DNA of 64,000 nt from Clostridia bacterium (GTDB lineage Bacteria; Bacillota; Clostridia; Oscillospirales; Acutalibacteraceae). The notes under the pieces are model-generated. The model was not told the origin of the DNA. It saw nothing but the letters and a program-made list of their open reading frames with translations, and ran no database searches. The stretch covers positions 61,327-125,326 of the forward strand of contig JAKSQX010000001.1 in the NCBI GenBank assembly GCA_024403955.1, written 5' to 3'. The translations under genes and the position numbers were made by a program. Below, in pieces: positions 49,393 to 60,066 of the stretch (position 1 is its first letter; each line of letters begins with the position of its first letter).

Positions 49393-50028
49393 ATGCAAAA
49401 AGGTCTTATCGGAAAGAAAATCGGTATGACACAGCTCTTTGACGAAAAGGGAAATGTAGTTCCTGTAACAGTCATTGAAGCAGGTCCATGTGCAGTAACA
49501 CAGAAGAAGACAGTTGAGAACGACGGTTACGACGCAATTCAGCTCGGCTTCGGCGATGTTAAGGTACAGAGAGTAAACAAGCCAATGCAGGGTCACTTCG
49601 CAAAGGCTGACGTAGCACCAAAGAAGGTTCTCAAGGAATTCCGCCTTGATGACTGTGCTGCACTTAACGTAGGCGACATCCTTAAAGCTGACACATTCGA
49701 GGTTGGCGACAGAGTAGATGTTGTTGGTACATCAAAGGGTAAGGGAACTGCCGGCGCAATCAAGCGTTGGAATTTCGGACGCCTTAAAGAAACTCACGGT
49801 TCAGGTCCTGTAGTAAGACATGCCGGCTCACTTGGTGCTTGCTCAGATCCTTCAAGAGTTTTCAAGGGAAAGAAACTCGCTGGTCACTTAGGTGCAGAGA
49901 GAGTTACAATCCAGAACTTAGACATAGTTAAAGTAGATGCTGAGAACAACCTCATCGCAATCAAGGGCGCTATTCCAGGTCCTAAGGGCGGAATCGTTGT
50001 TTTAAAGAACAGCATGAAAAAAGCGTAA
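49393..50028 (+). CDS. rplC: 50S ribosomal protein L3
   Basis: L3 is one of the first proteins in 50S assembly and its loop reaches the peptidyl-transferase centre. The 211-residue protein begins [16 protein letters not shown] and carries the glutamine-methylation region [17 protein letters not shown] followed by [15 protein letters not shown]. Note that bacterial L3 usually has GTSKGKGFQG; here GKGTAG is a mild variation. It follows rpsJ after 70 bases, a gap with a GGTTGGTGTCTCC-type hairpin. Confidence 0.96.
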   Translation: MQKGLIGKKIGMTQLFDEKGNVVPVTVIEAGPCAVTQKKTVENDGYDAIQLGFGDVKVQRVNKPMQGHFAKADVAPKKVLKEFRLDDCAALNVGDILKADTFEVGDRVDVVGTSKGKGTAGAIKRWNFGRLKETHGSGPVVRHAGSLGACSDPSRVFKGKKLAGHLGAERVTIQNLDIVKVDAENNLIAIKGAIPGPKGGIVVLKNSMKKA

Positions 50029-50042
50029 GGAGGTAGAAAGGA

Positions 50043-50666
50043 ATGCCACAGGTATCAGTACTTAACACAACCGGTAAAAAGGTTGGTACTATGGATCTCA
50101 ACGACAGCATTTTTGGTATTGTTCCAAACATGTCTGCTGTTCATCTCGTAGTAGTTAATTATCTCGCTAACCAGCGTCAGGGCACACAGTCTACCAAAAC
50201 ACGCTCAGAAGTTAGCGGCGGCGGAAAGAAGCCATGGAGACAAAAGGGCACAGGCCGTGCTCGCCAGGGTTCAACACGTGCTCCACAGTGGACACACGGT
50301 GGTATCGCATTTGGTCCTAAGCCACGTTCATACGGTTTCTCAATCAACAAGAAGGTAAGAAAGCTCGCTATGCTCTCTGCTCTTTCAGACAAAGTAGCAA
50401 ACGACGAGTTCACAGTTGTTGATAAGATTGAACTTAAAGAAATCAAGACAGCTGAGATGGTTAAGGTTCTCAACGCTCTTGGTGAAGCAAAGAAGACACT
50501 CATCGTTCTTCCAGAAGTAGATGAGAAGGTTTATAAGAGTGCTCGTAACATTAAGGGCGTAAAGGTTTCTCCAGTAAACGCTCTCAACGTTTATGATCTC
50601 GTTAACTGCAACAAGGTTGTTATTGCTAAGGCTGCAGTAGAAAAGCTTGAGGAGGTATATGCATAA
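50043..50666 (+). CDS. rplD: 50S ribosomal protein L4
   Basis: L4 lines the exit tunnel with its extended loop and, in gammaproteobacteria, also represses the S10 operon; whether it acts here is unknown. The 207-residue protein has the loop [21 protein letters not shown] followed by [15 protein letters not shown], which is the conserved signature (quoted in two parts). It starts 14 bases after rplC and its stop overlaps rplW by one base. Confidence 0.96.
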   Translation: MPQVSVLNTTGKKVGTMDLNDSIFGIVPNMSAVHLVVVNYLANQRQGTQSTKTRSEVSGGGKKPWRQKGTGRARQGSTRAPQWTHGGIAFGPKPRSYGFSINKKVRKLAMLSALSDKVANDEFTVVDKIELKEIKTAEMVKVLNALGEAKKTLIVLPEVDEKVYKSARNIKGVKVSPVNALNVYDLVNCNKVVIAKAAVEKLEEVYA

Positions 50667-50962
50667 TGGCTAAACTTGCACAGGATATTATCCTCAAACC
50701 AATTATCACAGAAGCATCAATGGAAAATCAGGGCTACAAGAAGTACACATTCAAAGTAGCTAAGGATGCTAACAAAATCGAAATTGCTAAGGCAGTTGAA
50801 GAACTCTTCGACGTTAAAGTAGCAAAAGTAAACACATTATCAGTACGCGGCAAGCTTCGCCGTCAGGGCCGTTACGAGGGTTACACAGCTTCTTGGAAGA
50901 AGGCAATCGTTACTCTCACAGAAGACTCAAAAACAATTGAGTTCTTCGACGGTATGATGTAA
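50666..50962 (+). CDS. rplW: 50S ribosomal protein L23
   Basis: L23 lies at the tunnel exit and docks trigger factor and SRP. The 98-residue protein has [36 protein letters not shown] and the KRRQGR-like loop [22 protein letters not shown]. The start overlaps rplD by one base and it ends 20 bases before rplB. Confidence 0.96.
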   Translation: MAKLAQDIILKPIITEASMENQGYKKYTFKVAKDANKIEIAKAVEELFDVKVAKVNTLSVRGKLRRQGRYEGYTASWKKAIVTLTEDSKTIEFFDGMM

Positions 50963-50982
50963 TCAAAAGGGAGGAAATCAAA

Positions 50983-51816
50983 GTGGCAATTAGAAACATT
51001 AAGCCAGTTACTAACGGCACAAGAAACATGTCCGTTACAGATTACTCCGAACTGTCAAAGGTTGCTCCTGAGAGAAGCTTACTTGCTCCTCTTAACAAGA
51101 ATGCAGGCCGCAACAGTTATGGTAGAATCACAGTTCGTCACCGCGGTGGCGGAAACCGTAAAAAGTATCGTATTATCGACTTCAAGAGACAGAAGTTTGA
51201 TATGCCAGCTACAGTACTCACTCTTGAGTACGATCCAAACCGTTCAGCATTTATTGCTCTCATCCAGTATGAGGACGGTGAGAAGGCATACATCCTTGCT
51301 CCTGTAGGTCTTAAGGTTGGCGATAAAGTAGAAGCAGGCGAAAACGTTGACATCAAGCCAGGTAACGCTCTTCCACTTGCAAACATCCCAACTGGTACAT
51401 TCATTCACAATGTTGAGCTTAACCCAGGTCGCGGCGGACAGCTCGCTCGTTCTGCTGGTAACGCAGCTCAGCTCATGGCTAAGGAAGGCGCTTATGCACT
51501 TCTCCGTTTGCCATCAGGTGAACTTAGAAATGTTCCAATCAATTGCATGGCTACAATCGGTCAGGTTTCAAACACTGACCACGCTAACGTTAAAGTTGGT
51601 AAGGCTGGACGCACACGCCACCTCGGCATCCGTCCAACAGTTCGTGGTTCTGTAATGAACCCTAACGACCACCCACACGGTGGTGGTGAAGGTAAGTCAC
51701 CAATCGGTCGTCCAGGTCCTGTTACTCCTTGGGGTAAGCCAGCTCTTGGTTATAAGACACGTAATAAGAAAAAGGCTTCCAATAAGATGATCGTAAGACG
51801 TCGTAACGGAAAGTAA
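50983..51816 (+). CDS. rplB: 50S ribosomal protein L2
   Basis: L2 is needed for subunit joining and peptidyl-transferase activity. The 277-residue protein has the RNA-binding domain ([21 protein letters not shown]) and the C-terminal domain with the conserved His loop [20 protein letters not shown]. The start is GTG after GGGAGG. Length is normal. Confidence 0.97.
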   Translation: MAIRNIKPVTNGTRNMSVTDYSELSKVAPERSLLAPLNKNAGRNSYGRITVRHRGGGNRKKYRIIDFKRQKFDMPATVLTLEYDPNRSAFIALIQYEDGEKAYILAPVGLKVGDKVEAGENVDIKPGNALPLANIPTGTFIHNVELNPGRGGQLARSAGNAAQLMAKEGAYALLRLPSGELRNVPINCMATIGQVSNTDHANVKVGKAGRTRHLGIRPTVRGSVMNPNDHPHGGGEGKSPIGRPGPVTPWGKPALGYKTRNKKKASNKMIVRRRNGK

Positions 51817-51837
51817 TTGTGAAAGGAGTTATGAATA

Positions 51838-52110
51838 ATGAGCAGAAGTCTTAAAAAAGGCCCATATGTACAACCTAAGTTACTTGCTCGCGTTGAAAAG
51901 ATGAACGAAAGTGGCGAAAAGATCGTACTTAAGACATGGAGCCGTTCTTCAACAATATTCCCACAGTTCGTTGGTCATACTTTCGCAGTTCACGATGGAC
52001 GTAAACACGTTCCAGTATACGTTACTGAAGATATGGTAGGCCACAAACTTGGTGAGTTCGCACCAACAAGAACATTCAGAGGACATGCCGGTTCTAAGAC
52101 TGGTAAATAA
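51838..52110 (+). CDS. rpsS: 30S ribosomal protein S19
   Basis: The 90-residue protein begins [20 protein letters not shown] and includes [29 protein letters not shown], the S19 core that contacts S13 in the head of the 30S subunit. It follows rplB by 21 bases with an AAAGGAG site. Confidence 0.97.
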   Translation: MSRSLKKGPYVQPKLLARVEKMNESGEKIVLKTWSRSSTIFPQFVGHTFAVHDGRKHVPVYVTEDMVGHKLGEFAPTRTFRGHAGSKTGK

Positions 52111-52132
52111 TGCAGAAAGGAGTGTTTAATTG

Positions 52133-52465
52133 ATGGAAGCAACAGCTAAGGTAACACATGTACGTATTGCACCTCGCAAAGTTAAAATCGTACTTGACCT
52201 TATTAGAAACCAACCTGCTGATAAAGCAATGGCTATTCTCAAGAACACACCAAAATCTGCAAGTGAGGTTCTTGTTAAGTTATTAAAGTCAGCAATGGCA
52301 AACGCAGAGCAGAAGGACATGGATATGACAAGACTCTATGTAGCAGCTTGTTCAGTAGATCAGGGTCCAACACTCAAGCGTATCAGACCAATGTCAAAGG
52401 GACGTGCGTATAGAATCAATAAGAAGACATCACACATCTCTATTACATTAAAAGAAGCAGAATAA
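52133..52465 (+). CDS. rplV: 50S ribosomal protein L22
   Basis: The 110-residue protein has RIAPRKVKIVLDLIRNQ, the conserved N-terminal helix, and the tunnel loop LKRIRPMSKGRAYRINKKTSHI. The ATG at 52133 is 8 bases after AAGGAGTG; the TTG three bases earlier is a less likely start. Confidence 0.95.
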   Translation: MEATAKVTHVRIAPRKVKIVLDLIRNQPADKAMAILKNTPKSASEVLVKLLKSAMANAEQKDMDMTRLYVAACSVDQGPTLKRIRPMSKGRAYRINKKTSHISITLKEAE

Positions 52466-52482
52466 GAAGGAGGAGGTAAAAC

Positions 52483-53151
52483 ATGGGACAGAAAGTTAAT
52501 CCAACTGGTCTTAGAGTTGGCGTAATTAAAGACTGGGAGTCTCGCTGGTATGCAAATAAGAGCCAGTTCGCAGACACTCTTCATGAAGACTATGAAATTC
52601 GTGAGTACCTTCTCAAAACTCTTGCTTCTGCAGGTGTACCAAAGGTTGAGATCGAGCGTGACGCTAAGCGCGTTCGCATCAACATTCACTGTGCAAAGCC
52701 AGGCATGGTAATCGGCCGTGGCGGTGCAGAGATTGAGAAGCTCAAGGCTGAATGTGAGAAGAGACTCGGTAAAGAAGTATCTCTCAACATTATCGAAATT
52801 AAGCAGCCTGACCTTGATGCTCAGCTTGTAGCAGAGAGCATCGCAGCTCAGCTTGAAAAGCGTGTTTCTTACCGTCGTGCTCTTAAGCTCGCTATCGGTA
52901 GAACAATGAGACTTGGTGCTAAGGGTATCAAAGCTCAGGTATCTGGTCGTCTCGGCGGCGCAGAAATCGCTCGTTCAGAGAGCTATAAAGAAGGTACTAT
53001 TCCACTTCAGACAATCCGTGCAAATATTGATTACGGTTTTGCTGAGGCAGATACAACTTACGGCCGTATCGGCGTAAAGGTATGGATCTACAAAGGTGAA
53101 GTACTCCACGATACACGTAAGACAACTAAGAAGGAAGGGGGAGCTAAATAA
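52483..53151 (+). CDS. rpsC: 30S ribosomal protein S3
   Basis: The 222-residue protein has an N-terminal domain ([20 protein letters not shown]), a KH domain with GxxG as GRGG ([11 protein letters not shown]) and a C-terminal domain ([19 protein letters not shown]). It forms part of the mRNA entry site. It overlaps rplP by one base and follows a GGAGGAGG site. Confidence 0.97.
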   Translation: MGQKVNPTGLRVGVIKDWESRWYANKSQFADTLHEDYEIREYLLKTLASAGVPKVEIERDAKRVRINIHCAKPGMVIGRGGAEIEKLKAECEKRLGKEVSLNIIEIKQPDLDAQLVAESIAAQLEKRVSYRRALKLAIGRTMRLGAKGIKAQVSGRLGGAEIARSESYKEGTIPLQTIRANIDYGFAEADTTYGRIGVKVWIYKGEVLHDTRKTTKKEGGAK

Positions 53152-53570
53152 TGTTAATGCCTAAGAGAGTTAAATACCGTAGACAGCAGAGAGGCCGTCT
53201 TACAGGTAAAGCTACTCGTGGCAATACAGTTACTTATGGCGATTACGGTCTTGTAGCTCTTGAGCCAGCATGGATCACAGCTAACCAGATCGAAGCAGCC
53301 CGTATTGCTATGACACGTTATATTAAGCGTGGTGGCCAGGTTTGGATTAAGATTTTCCCAGACAAGCCAATCACAGAAAAACCAGCTGAAACTCGAATGG
53401 GTTCAGGTAAAGGTTCCCCAGAATATTGGGTAGCAGTTGTTAAGCCAGGCAGAGTTATGTTTGAAATCGCTGGCGTAGAAGAAGAACTTGCTCGTGAAGC
53501 TATGCGTCTTGCTTCTAACAAGCTCCCAATTAAGTGTAAATTTGTTAAGAAAGAGGACGGTGAACAGTAA
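53151..53570 (+). CDS. rplP: 50S ribosomal protein L16
   Basis: The 139-residue protein begins [19 protein letters not shown]; its core carries [22 protein letters not shown] and the [18 protein letters not shown] loop near the A site. Overlap with rpsC is one base and with rpmC one base, so translation is coupled. An alternative start 6 bases later (MPKR) is possible. Confidence 0.96.
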   Translation: MLMPKRVKYRRQQRGRLTGKATRGNTVTYGDYGLVALEPAWITANQIEAARIAMTRYIKRGGQVWIKIFPDKPITEKPAETRMGSGKGSPEYWVAVVKPGRVMFEIAGVEEELAREAMRLASNKLPIKCKFVKKEDGEQ

Positions 53571-53773
53571 TGAAAGCAAATGAACTTAAGAAACTGTCCG
53601 CCGCTGAGCTTGATGCTAAGCTTCTTGAACTTAAAGATGAACTCTTTAAGCTTCGTTTCCAGCAGGCAATAAATCAGCTTGACAACCCTATGCGCATTAA
53701 GGCCGTTAAGAAAGATATCGCTAGAATTAAGACAATTCAGCGTGATCTTGAACTTCACGGCGAAGATGCATGA
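53570..53773 (+). CDS. rpmC: 50S ribosomal protein L29
   Basis: The 67-residue protein is two helices: [30 protein letters not shown] (quoted here only by its LRF end) and [19 protein letters not shown]29 lies beside L23 at the tunnel exit. The start overlaps the rplP stop by one base. Confidence 0.96.
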   Translation: MKANELKKLSAAELDAKLLELKDELFKLRFQQAINQLDNPMRIKAVKKDIARIKTIQRDLELHGEDA

Positions 53774-53792
53774 GTTCAAGGAGGATTAACTA

Positions 53793-54047
53793 ATGGAAAG
53801 AAATCTTAGAAAAACTCAGGTGGGCCTCGTATCATCTGACAAGATGGACAAGACTGTAGTAGTTACAGTTAAGGACAGAGTTAGACACCCACTTTATAAG
53901 AAAATCGTAAACCGTACAGTAAAAATCAAAGCACACGATGAAAAGAACGAATGCCAGGTTGGTGACAAGGTTCTCATTATGGAGACTCGTCCAATCTCTA
54001 AGGATAAGCACTGGCGTGTAGTTGAAATCATCGAAAAGGCTAAGTAA
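53793..54047 (+). CDS. rpsQ: 30S ribosomal protein S17
   Basis: The 84-residue OB-fold protein has [19 protein letters not shown] and [19 protein letters not shown], the family blocks. It binds 16S rRNA early in assembly. It follows rpmC after 19 bases with an AAGGAGG site. Confidence 0.97.
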   Translation: MERNLRKTQVGLVSSDKMDKTVVVTVKDRVRHPLYKKIVNRTVKIKAHDEKNECQVGDKVLIMETRPISKDKHWRVVEIIEKAK

Positions 54048-54064
54048 TTAAGGAGGGAAACACT

Positions 54065-54433
54065 GTGGTACAACAGCAGAGTTACCTCAAGGTTGCCGAC
54101 AATTCAGGCGCAAAAGAAATCATGTGCATTCGTGTGCTTGGAGGTACTGGCAGGAGGTATGCCAACATAGGCGACGTTATCGTAGCATCAGTTAAGAAGG
54201 CTACACCAGGTGGCGGCGTTAAAAAAGGCGAAGTAGTTAGAGCAGTAGTAGTTAGATCAAAGAAGGGTGTTCGCCGTGATGACGGTACATACATCCGTTT
54301 TGATGAGAATGCTGCAGTTCTTATCAGAGATGATAAAACCCCAAGAGGAACACGTATTTTTGGCCCTGTAGCTCGTGAGCTTCGTGAAAAGGATTTCACA
54401 AAGATCTTGAGCCTCGCTCCAGAAGTACTTTAA
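54065..54433 (+). CDS. rplN: 50S ribosomal protein L14
   Basis: The 122-residue protein has [20 protein letters not shown] and the conserved [20 protein letters not shown] end (shortened). L14 is the docking site of RsfS, whose gene is at 18356 in this window. The start is GTG; the ribosome binding site is AAGGAGG. Confidence 0.97.
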   Translation: MVQQQSYLKVADNSGAKEIMCIRVLGGTGRRYANIGDVIVASVKKATPGGGVKKGEVVRAVVVRSKKGVRRDDGTYIRFDENAAVLIRDDKTPRGTRIFGPVARELREKDFTKILSLAPEVL

Positions 54434-54449
54434 TAGGAGGTGCTTGGTA

Positions 54450-54773
54450 ATGAATAATAAAGTTCACGTTAAAACAGGTGATGAAGTTATCGTTATCAAC
54501 GGCAAGTACCGTGGCCAGAAGGGCAAGGTTCTTGAGGTTGCACCTTCAGAAGGTAAGATCATCGTTGAGGGTATCAACATCATCACAAAGCACGTAAAGC
54601 CTCGCAAGATGGGCGAAGCTGGCGGTCTTATTAAGGCTGAAAGTGCTCTTTATGCTGACAAAGTTCAGCTTGTTTGCCCTAAGTGTGGCAAAGCTACTCG
54701 TGTAGGTCACGCAGTAGATAAGAATGGTAAAAAAGTTCGCGTTTGCAAGAAGTGCGGCGCTCAGTTTGAATAA
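54450..54773 (+). CDS. rplX: 50S ribosomal protein L24, zinc-ribbon type
   Basis: The 107-residue protein has a KOW motif ([22 protein letters not shown]) and a C-terminal extension with two CxxC pairs, CPKC and CKKC, suggesting a bound zinc ion. Many L24 proteins lack these cysteines. The ATG at 54450 is 7 bases after AGGAGGTG; a TTG at 54444 is too close to that site. Confidence 0.95.
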   Translation: MNNKVHVKTGDEVIVINGKYRGQKGKVLEVAPSEGKIIVEGINIITKHVKPRKMGEAGGLIKAESALYADKVQLVCPKCGKATRVGHAVDKNGKKVRVCKKCGAQFE

Positions 54774-54790
54774 AGGAGGGGCTAAACCTT

Positions 54791-55336
54791 ATGGCAAGAC
54801 TTAAAGAAATGTATACCAAAGAAGTAGCACCTGCTCTCATGAAGAAATTCGAATATAAGAGCGTTATGCAGATTCCAAAGCTTGATAAGATTGTTATCAA
54901 CGTAGGTTGCGGCGAAGCTAAGGACAACGCTAAGGTAGTAGATGCTATTATGAGCGACCTTTCAATCATCACTGGTCAGAAGCCAGTTATTTGTAAGGCA
55001 AAGAAGTCAGTAGCTAACTTCAAACTCCGTGAAGGCATGGTAATCGGCGTTAAGGTTACACTTCGTGGCGATAGAATGTATGAATTCCTTGATCGTTTCT
55101 TCAACTTGGCACTCCCAAGAGTAAGAGACTTCAGAGGTATCAACCCAGACTCATTTGATGGTCGTGGTAACTATTCAATGGGTGTTAAGGAACAGCTTAT
55201 CTTCCCAGAAATCGAATACGACAAGATTGACGCTATTCGTGGTATGGATATTTGTTTCGTAACAACAGCAAATACAGACGAAGAAGCAAGAGAGCTCCTT
55301 TCACTTATGGGTGCTCCATTTGCTACAACTAAGTAA
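54791..55336 (+). CDS. rplE: 50S ribosomal protein L5
   Basis: L5 binds 5S rRNA and contacts the P-site tRNA. The 181-residue protein has [38 protein letters not shown] and [24 protein letters not shown] (quoted by its GRGNYSMG core). It follows rplX by 17 bases. Confidence 0.97.
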   Translation: MARLKEMYTKEVAPALMKKFEYKSVMQIPKLDKIVINVGCGEAKDNAKVVDAIMSDLSIITGQKPVICKAKKSVANFKLREGMVIGVKVTLRGDRMYEFLDRFFNLALPRVRDFRGINPDSFDGRGNYSMGVKEQLIFPEIEYDKIDAIRGMDICFVTTANTDEEARELLSLMGAPFATTK

Positions 55337-55349
55337 GGAGGGGTAGACA

Positions 55350-55535
55350 GTGGCTAAGAAATCAATGAAAGTTAAGCAGGCAAGACCAGCTAAGTATTCT
55401 ACAAGAGAGTACAACCGTTGTAAGATCTGTGGTAGACCACACGCCTACCTCAGAAAGTATGGCGTATGCCGTATTTGTTTTAGAGAGCTTGCACACAAGG
55501 GCCAGATTCCTGGCGTTAAAAAAGCAAGCTGGTAA
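55350..55535 (+). CDS. rpsZ: 30S ribosomal protein S14, type Z
   Basis: The 61-residue protein carries the zinc-binding set [20 protein letters not shown] (two CxxC pairs), typical of the short S14. The start is GTG. It follows rplE by 13 bases with an AAGGAGGGG site. No zinc-free S14 paralogue is in this window. Confidence 0.96.
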   Translation: MAKKSMKVKQARPAKYSTREYNRCKICGRPHAYLRKYGVCRICFRELAHKGQIPGVKKASW

Positions 55536-55562
55536 GAAAGAGCAATAGGAGGGAAAAAGCTA

Positions 55563-55961
55563 ATGCAGATCACAGATTCAGTAGCAGATATGCTCACAAG
55601 AATTAGAAATGCTAACTCAGCTAAACACGATACAGTAAAAATTCCCGCATCTAACATGAAGAAGGCTATTGCTCAGATTCTTGTTGATGAGGGTTATATC
55701 AAGAGCTTTACTGTTGAAGAAGACGGTAAGCAGGGTATGATCGAAATCGTACTTAAGTACGGTGAGAACAAATCACCAGTAATCACTGGTCTTAAGAGAG
55801 TATCAAAGCCAGGTCTTAGAATTTACACAGACTGTGAAAACATGCCTAAGGTAATGAAGGGTCTCGGTATTGCTATTCTCTCTACATCAAAAGGTATTAT
55901 GACCGATAAAGACGCTCGCAAAGCTCACGTAGGCGGCGAGGTTCTCGCATTTATCTGGTAA
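55563..55961 (+). CDS. rpsH: 30S ribosomal protein S8
   Basis: The 132-residue protein has [21 protein letters not shown] and the C-terminal [26 protein letters not shown], which bind the central 16S rRNA helix. In E. coli S8 also represses the spc operon; the equivalent site was not identified here. Confidence 0.97.
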   Translation: MQITDSVADMLTRIRNANSAKHDTVKIPASNMKKAIAQILVDEGYIKSFTVEEDGKQGMIEIVLKYGENKSPVITGLKRVSKPGLRIYTDCENMPKVMKGLGIAILSTSKGIMTDKDARKAHVGGEVLAFIW

Positions 55962-55975
55962 GGAGGAACAGTAAT

Positions 55976-56515
55976 ATGTCACGTATAGGCAGAATGCCAA
56001 TCGCAATTCCAGCCGGCGTAGAAGTAAAGCTCGACGGCAACACTGTTACTGTTAAAGGCCCTAAGGGTGAACTTACTAGAACAGTGCATCAGAACATGAA
56101 GGTTGAGGTTAACGGTGCAGAAATTACTGTTACTCGTCCTGACGATGAGAAAGAAAACCGTTCTCTTCATGGTCTTACAAGAACACTTATTGCCAACATG
56201 GTAAAGGGTGTTACAGATGGTTTCTCAAAGGAACTCGAAGTTAACGGCGTTGGTTACCGTGCATCAGTAGAAGGTAACAAACTCGTTCTTAACATCGGTT
56301 ATTCACATCCTGTTGAAATGGCACTCCCAGACGGCATCAATGCTGAAGTAAATGATAAGAAGATCACTATTTCAGGTATTGATAACCAGAAGGTTGGTCA
56401 GTTCGCAGCAGAAGTACGTGAAAAACGTCCACCTGAGCCATACAAGGGCAAGGGCATTAAGTACATGGACGAACACATTCGCCGTAAAGAAGGCAAAGCC
56501 GGTAAAGGCGCATAA
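55976..56515 (+). CDS. rplF: 50S ribosomal protein L6
   Basis: The 179-residue protein has two similar alpha/beta domains. Signature pieces are [40 protein letters not shown] and the end [25 protein letters not shown] (quoted by its PEPYKGKGI core). L6 is needed for late 50S assembly. Confidence 0.97.
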   Translation: MSRIGRMPIAIPAGVEVKLDGNTVTVKGPKGELTRTVHQNMKVEVNGAEITVTRPDDEKENRSLHGLTRTLIANMVKGVTDGFSKELEVNGVGYRASVEGNKLVLNIGYSHPVEMALPDGINAEVNDKKITISGIDNQKVGQFAAEVREKRPPEPYKGKGIKYMDEHIRRKEGKAGKGA

Positions 56516-56539
56516 TAAGAAAAGGAGTGAAATTAAATT

Positions 56540-56899
56540 ATGGTTACTAAGGCAGATAGCAACAAAGCTCGTCTTAAGAGACATAAGAGAGTACGCGGAA
56601 AAATTTCTGGTACAGCTTCACGCCCACGTCTTTGCGTTTACCGCTCACTTGACAACATTTACGCTCAGATCATCGACGATGTAGCAGGTGTTACACTTTG
56701 TAGCGCTGGTACAAATGAGAAGAGCTTCAAGAAATACGGCGGAAACAAGGACGCAGCTAAGGAACTTGGTAAGATCCTTGCAGAGCGTGCACTTAAGAAG
56801 AACATCGAAGAAGTTGTTTTTGATCGTGGCGGTTATGTTTATCATGGTCGCGTAGCTGAACTTGCTGAAGGCGCTCGTGAGGGCGGCCTCAAGTTCTAA
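56540..56899 (+). CDS. rplR: 50S ribosomal protein L18
   Basis: The 119-residue protein has [36 protein letters not shown] and [21 protein letters not shown], the 5S rRNA-binding family blocks. It follows rplF after 24 bases with an AAAGGAG site. Confidence 0.97.
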   Translation: MVTKADSNKARLKRHKRVRGKISGTASRPRLCVYRSLDNIYAQIIDDVAGVTLCSAGTNEKSFKKYGGNKDAAKELGKILAERALKKNIEEVVFDRGGYVYHGRVAELAEGAREGGLKF

Positions 56900-56921
56900 T
56901 AATGGTAAGGAGGAAAAACTT

Positions 56922-57425
56922 TTGGCTAGTAAAATAGATGCTTCTAATTTAGAGTTACAAGAGAGAGTCATTACCATTAACCGTGTATCAAAGACAGTTA
57001 AAGGTGGACGTATCTATAAATTTGCAGCTTTAGTTGTTGTTGGTGATGGCAACGGTATCGTTGGTTTCGGTATCGGTAAGTCTGGCGAAGTTCCAGATGC
57101 TATCCGTAAGGGCATTGAAGATGCAAAGAAGAATTTAATTAAAGTATCTCTTAAGGGTACAACAATCCCTCATGAGATTATTGGTAAGTACGGCGCAGGC
57201 GTTGTACTCCTTAAGCCAGCTGCACCAGGTACTGGTGTCATCGCTGGTGGTCCTGTTCGTGCTGTTGTTGAGACAGTAGGTATCAAGGACATCCGTTCTA
57301 AGGCTCTTCGTTCAAACAATCCTTGCAACGTAGTAAGAGCTACAATCGACGGACTTTCAAAACTTCGCAACGTTGATGAAGTTGCTGAGATTCGTGGAAA
57401 ATCAGCTAAAGAGATTTTAGGTTAA
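56922..57425 (+). CDS. rpsE: 30S ribosomal protein S5
   Basis: The 167-residue protein has [20 protein letters not shown] (double-stranded RNA-binding-like domain, with the loop used by spectinomycin) and [22 protein letters not shown]. The start is TTG at 56922, 8 bases after AAGGAGG; a longer frame would overlap rplR with no site. Confidence 0.95.
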   Translation: MASKIDASNLELQERVITINRVSKTVKGGRIYKFAALVVVGDGNGIVGFGIGKSGEVPDAIRKGIEDAKKNLIKVSLKGTTIPHEIIGKYGAGVVLLKPAAPGTGVIAGGPVRAVVETVGIKDIRSKALRSNNPCNVVRATIDGLSKLRNVDEVAEIRGKSAKEILG

Positions 57426-57440
57426 GGAGGGCGGTTCAAC

Positions 57441-57629
57441 ATGGCTAAAGCTAACACTGTTGAGGTAAAACTCACAAAGAGCCTCATCGGCAGCAAGAAA
57501 GACCAGATTGCTACCGCTTACTCACTTGGTCTTCATAAGATTGGCGATGTTTCAACACAGCCAGATAACGCTGCAACACAGGGTAAGATCACAAAGATCT
57601 CACACCTTGTTACCGTTACTAAAGCTTAA
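57441..57629 (+). CDS. rpmD: 50S ribosomal protein L30
   Basis: The 62-residue protein has [25 protein letters not shown] followed by GDVSTQPDN, which is the short L30 pattern (compare VTLVRS-IGR in others). It lies between rpsE and rplO as expected. Confidence 0.94.
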   Translation: MAKANTVEVKLTKSLIGSKKDQIATAYSLGLHKIGDVSTQPDNAATQGKITKISHLVTVTKA

Positions 57630-57646
57630 GGAAGGAGAGGGCAATT

Positions 57647-58090
57647 ATGAAATTACATGAACTCACACCTGCTGCTGGTTCTAAGAAGGACGTAAAGCGC
57701 ATCGGTAGAGGCCCTGCTTCTGGTCAAGGTAAGACAGCTGGTAAGGGTCACAAGGGTCAGCTCGCTAGAGCTGGTAAAGGTCAGCGTCCAGGCTTTGAAG
57801 GTGGACAGATGCCTTTACAGAGAAGACTTCCAAAGAGAGGCTTCAACAATATCTTTGCTAAAGAAATCGTTACAGTAAACGTTTCAGATCTTGAAAGATG
57901 CTTCAAGGCTGGTGCAAAAGTAGACGCTGCTGCACTTATCGAAGCTGGTCTTATCAAGAGCGCTAAGGACGGTGTAAAGGTTCTCGGCAATGGTGAGCTC
58001 AAGAAGAAGCTCAACGTACAGGTTAATGCTTATTCAGAGGCTGCAAAAGCAAAAATAGAAGCAGCCGGCGGAAAGGCAGAGGTGGTTTAA
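57647..58090 (+). CDS. rplO: 50S ribosomal protein L15
   Basis: The 147-residue protein has the glycine-rich N-terminus [22 protein letters not shown] (an extended rRNA-binding part; quoted in shortened form) and [19 protein letters not shown]. It ends one base before secY, suggesting coupled translation. Confidence 0.96.
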   Translation: MKLHELTPAAGSKKDVKRIGRGPASGQGKTAGKGHKGQLARAGKGQRPGFEGGQMPLQRRLPKRGFNNIFAKEIVTVNVSDLERCFKAGAKVDAAALIEAGLIKSAKDGVKVLGNGELKKKLNVQVNAYSEAAKAKIEAAGGKAEVV

Positions 58091-58091
58091 A

Positions 58092-59417
58092 ATGTTGCAA
58101 ACACTTGCCAACGCTTTAAAAGTACCTGACCTACGTAAAAAAATGCTTTATACAGCACTTATTCTTCTCTTGTTTAGATTAGGTGCTGCAATTCCAGTTC
58201 CATTCACTGCTGCAGCAGGCGGTATCATCCAAGATACTAATGGTTCAAACTTTATGAACTACCTCAGCATGATGACTGGTGATGCGTTCAATTATGGTAC
58301 ATTGTTTGCTATGTCAATCACACCATACATTAACTCATCAATTATTATTCAGCTTTTAACAGTTGCTATTCCAGCACTTGAGAACCTCGCAAAAGAGGGC
58401 GAAGAAGGTAAGAAAAAGATTAACTTCTTGACAAGAATCGGCGCTGTAATCATCGCTATTCTTCAGTCAGCAGCTTACTTCTTCTATCTCAGAAGCGGTG
58501 GATATATCACAATGGCTGCAGACGGCACACCTTTCACAGGTTTCAGCGCTGCTCTCCAGGCAATGGTTATCATCCTCGTTCTTTCAGCTGGTGCATGCCT
58601 TCTTATGTGGATGGGTGAATCCATCAACCAGAAGGGTATCGGCAACGGTATTTCAATGATTCTTTTCGCTGGTATCGTTTCACGTATACCAACAACAATG
58701 ACTTACATCTTTGGATACTTCCAGTATGGCGGTCTCTACTACTTATTTGCTCCACTTGCACTCATCATAATGATTGCACTTGTAGTATTTATCGTATGGA
58801 TTGACAACTCAGAGAGAAGACTTCCAGTTGCTTATGCTAAGCGTGTAGTTGGTCGTAAAATGTACGGCGGACAGAACACACATATGCCTATTAAGGTTAA
58901 TATGTCAGGCGTTATGCCTATCATTTTCGCAAGCTCAATCCTTTCTCTTCCACCAACACTTGAGATGTTCTTTGGTAACAGAATCAAGCAGGGCGGCGGA
59001 TGGGACAAGTTCTTTGGCTTGTTCGATTCAACCAACTGGTTCTATGGAATAATCTACTTTATTCTTATTATCATGTTCGCTTATTTCTATGCTACTATTC
59101 AGTACAACCCAATTGAAATGGCAAACAATCTTCGTAAGAACAGCGGTTCTATTCCTGGTATCAGACCTGGTAAACCAACATCAGATTATATCGCTAAGGT
59201 TCTTTCAAGAATTACATTGCTCGGCGCTCTTCTTATAAGCGTTGTTGCAATTTGTCCAATCTTCTTCTCACAGATTACTAGACTTTGTTGTCCAGCACCA
59301 ATGAATATTTCTCTTGGTGGTACATCTGTAATCATCTTGGTTGGTGTAGCTCTTGAAACTGTTCGTCAGCTTGAATCTCAGATGATGATGCGTCATTATA
59401 AGGGATTCCTCGACTAA
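58092..59417 (+). CDS. secY: Preprotein translocase subunit SecY
   Basis: SecY is the channel of the SecYEG translocon. The 441-residue protein has ten membrane helices, with SITPYINSSIIIQLL (helix 2 region), the EGEEGKKKINFLTRIG cytosolic loop, INQKGIGNGISMILFAGI and the NPIEMANNLRKNSGSIPGIRPGKPT loop used for ribosome and SecA docking (quoted by its NNLRKNSG core). It is the target of the FtsY at 14806. SecE and SecG genes are not in view. Confidence 0.96.
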   Translation: MLQTLANALKVPDLRKKMLYTALILLLFRLGAAIPVPFTAAAGGIIQDTNGSNFMNYLSMMTGDAFNYGTLFAMSITPYINSSIIIQLLTVAIPALENLAKEGEEGKKKINFLTRIGAVIIAILQSAAYFFYLRSGGYITMAADGTPFTGFSAALQAMVIILVLSAGACLLMWMGESINQKGIGNGISMILFAGIVSRIPTTMTYIFGYFQYGGLYYLFAPLALIIMIALVVFIVWIDNSERRLPVAYAKRVVGRKMYGGQNTHMPIKVNMSGVMPIIFASSILSLPPTLEMFFGNRIKQGGGWDKFFGLFDSTNWFYGIIYFILIIMFAYFYATIQYNPIEMANNLRKNSGSIPGIRPGKPTSDYIAKVLSRITLLGALLISVVAICPIFFSQITRLCCPAPMNISLGGTSVIILVGVALETVRQLESQMMMRHYKGFLD

Positions 59418-59430
59418 TAGGAGGCTTATT

Positions 59431-60063
59431 ATGAATATTATCTTTTTAGGTGCTCCAGGAGCAGGTAAAGGTACACAGGCAGAAATTATTGCCGACAAGT
59501 ACAACATCCCAACAATTTCAACTGGTAACATTATTCGCGAAGCTTTAAAGAATGGCACAGAGATGGGCCTTAAGGCTAAAGCGTTTATTGAGGCTGGCCA
59601 GCTTGTTCCAGATGAGGTTGTTATTGGAATAATTAAGGAACGCCTCGCAAAGGGTGACTGCGAAAACGGTTTCATCCTTGATGGCTTCCCAAGAACAATC
59701 CCTCAGGCTGAGGCTCTTGACTCAATGGGTATCGTAATTGACAAAGTTGTTGATATCGATGTACCAGATGAGGCAATTGCTGAACGTATGACAGGTCGTA
59801 GAGTTTGCCCAGATTGTGGCGCTTCTTACCACCTCATCAATAAAAAGCCTGTAAAAGAGGGTATTTGTGATAGCTGTGGAGCAACTCTTGTTCAGCGCAA
59901 GGATGATGCTCCAGAAACAGTTGCCGACAGACTCAAGGTTTATCATGATCAGACAGAACCTCTTAAGGGTTACTATGATGGCACAGGTAAGCTTAGAACT
60001 GTTGAAGGACTTGGCAGCGTAGCCGACATTACAGCTAAAGTTGTCAAGGCATTAGAGGACTAA
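59431..60063 (+). CDS. adk: Adenylate kinase, zinc-lid type
   Basis: Adenylate kinase interconverts AMP, ATP and ADP. The 210-residue protein has the P-loop GAPGAGKGTQ (7-16), TGNIIR and DGFPRTIPQAEAL (AMP site), and a lid with CPDC and CDSC pairs 16 residues apart that should bind zinc, as in Gram-positive long-form enzymes. It lies between secY and map, a common order. Confidence 0.96.
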   Translation: MNIIFLGAPGAGKGTQAEIIADKYNIPTISTGNIIREALKNGTEMGLKAKAFIEAGQLVPDEVVIGIIKERLAKGDCENGFILDGFPRTIPQAEALDSMGIVIDKVVDIDVPDEAIAERMTGRRVCPDCGASYHLINKKPVKEGICDSCGATLVQRKDDAPETVADRLKVYHDQTEPLKGYYDGTGKLRTVEGLGSVADITAKVVKALED

Positions 60064-60066
60064 TAC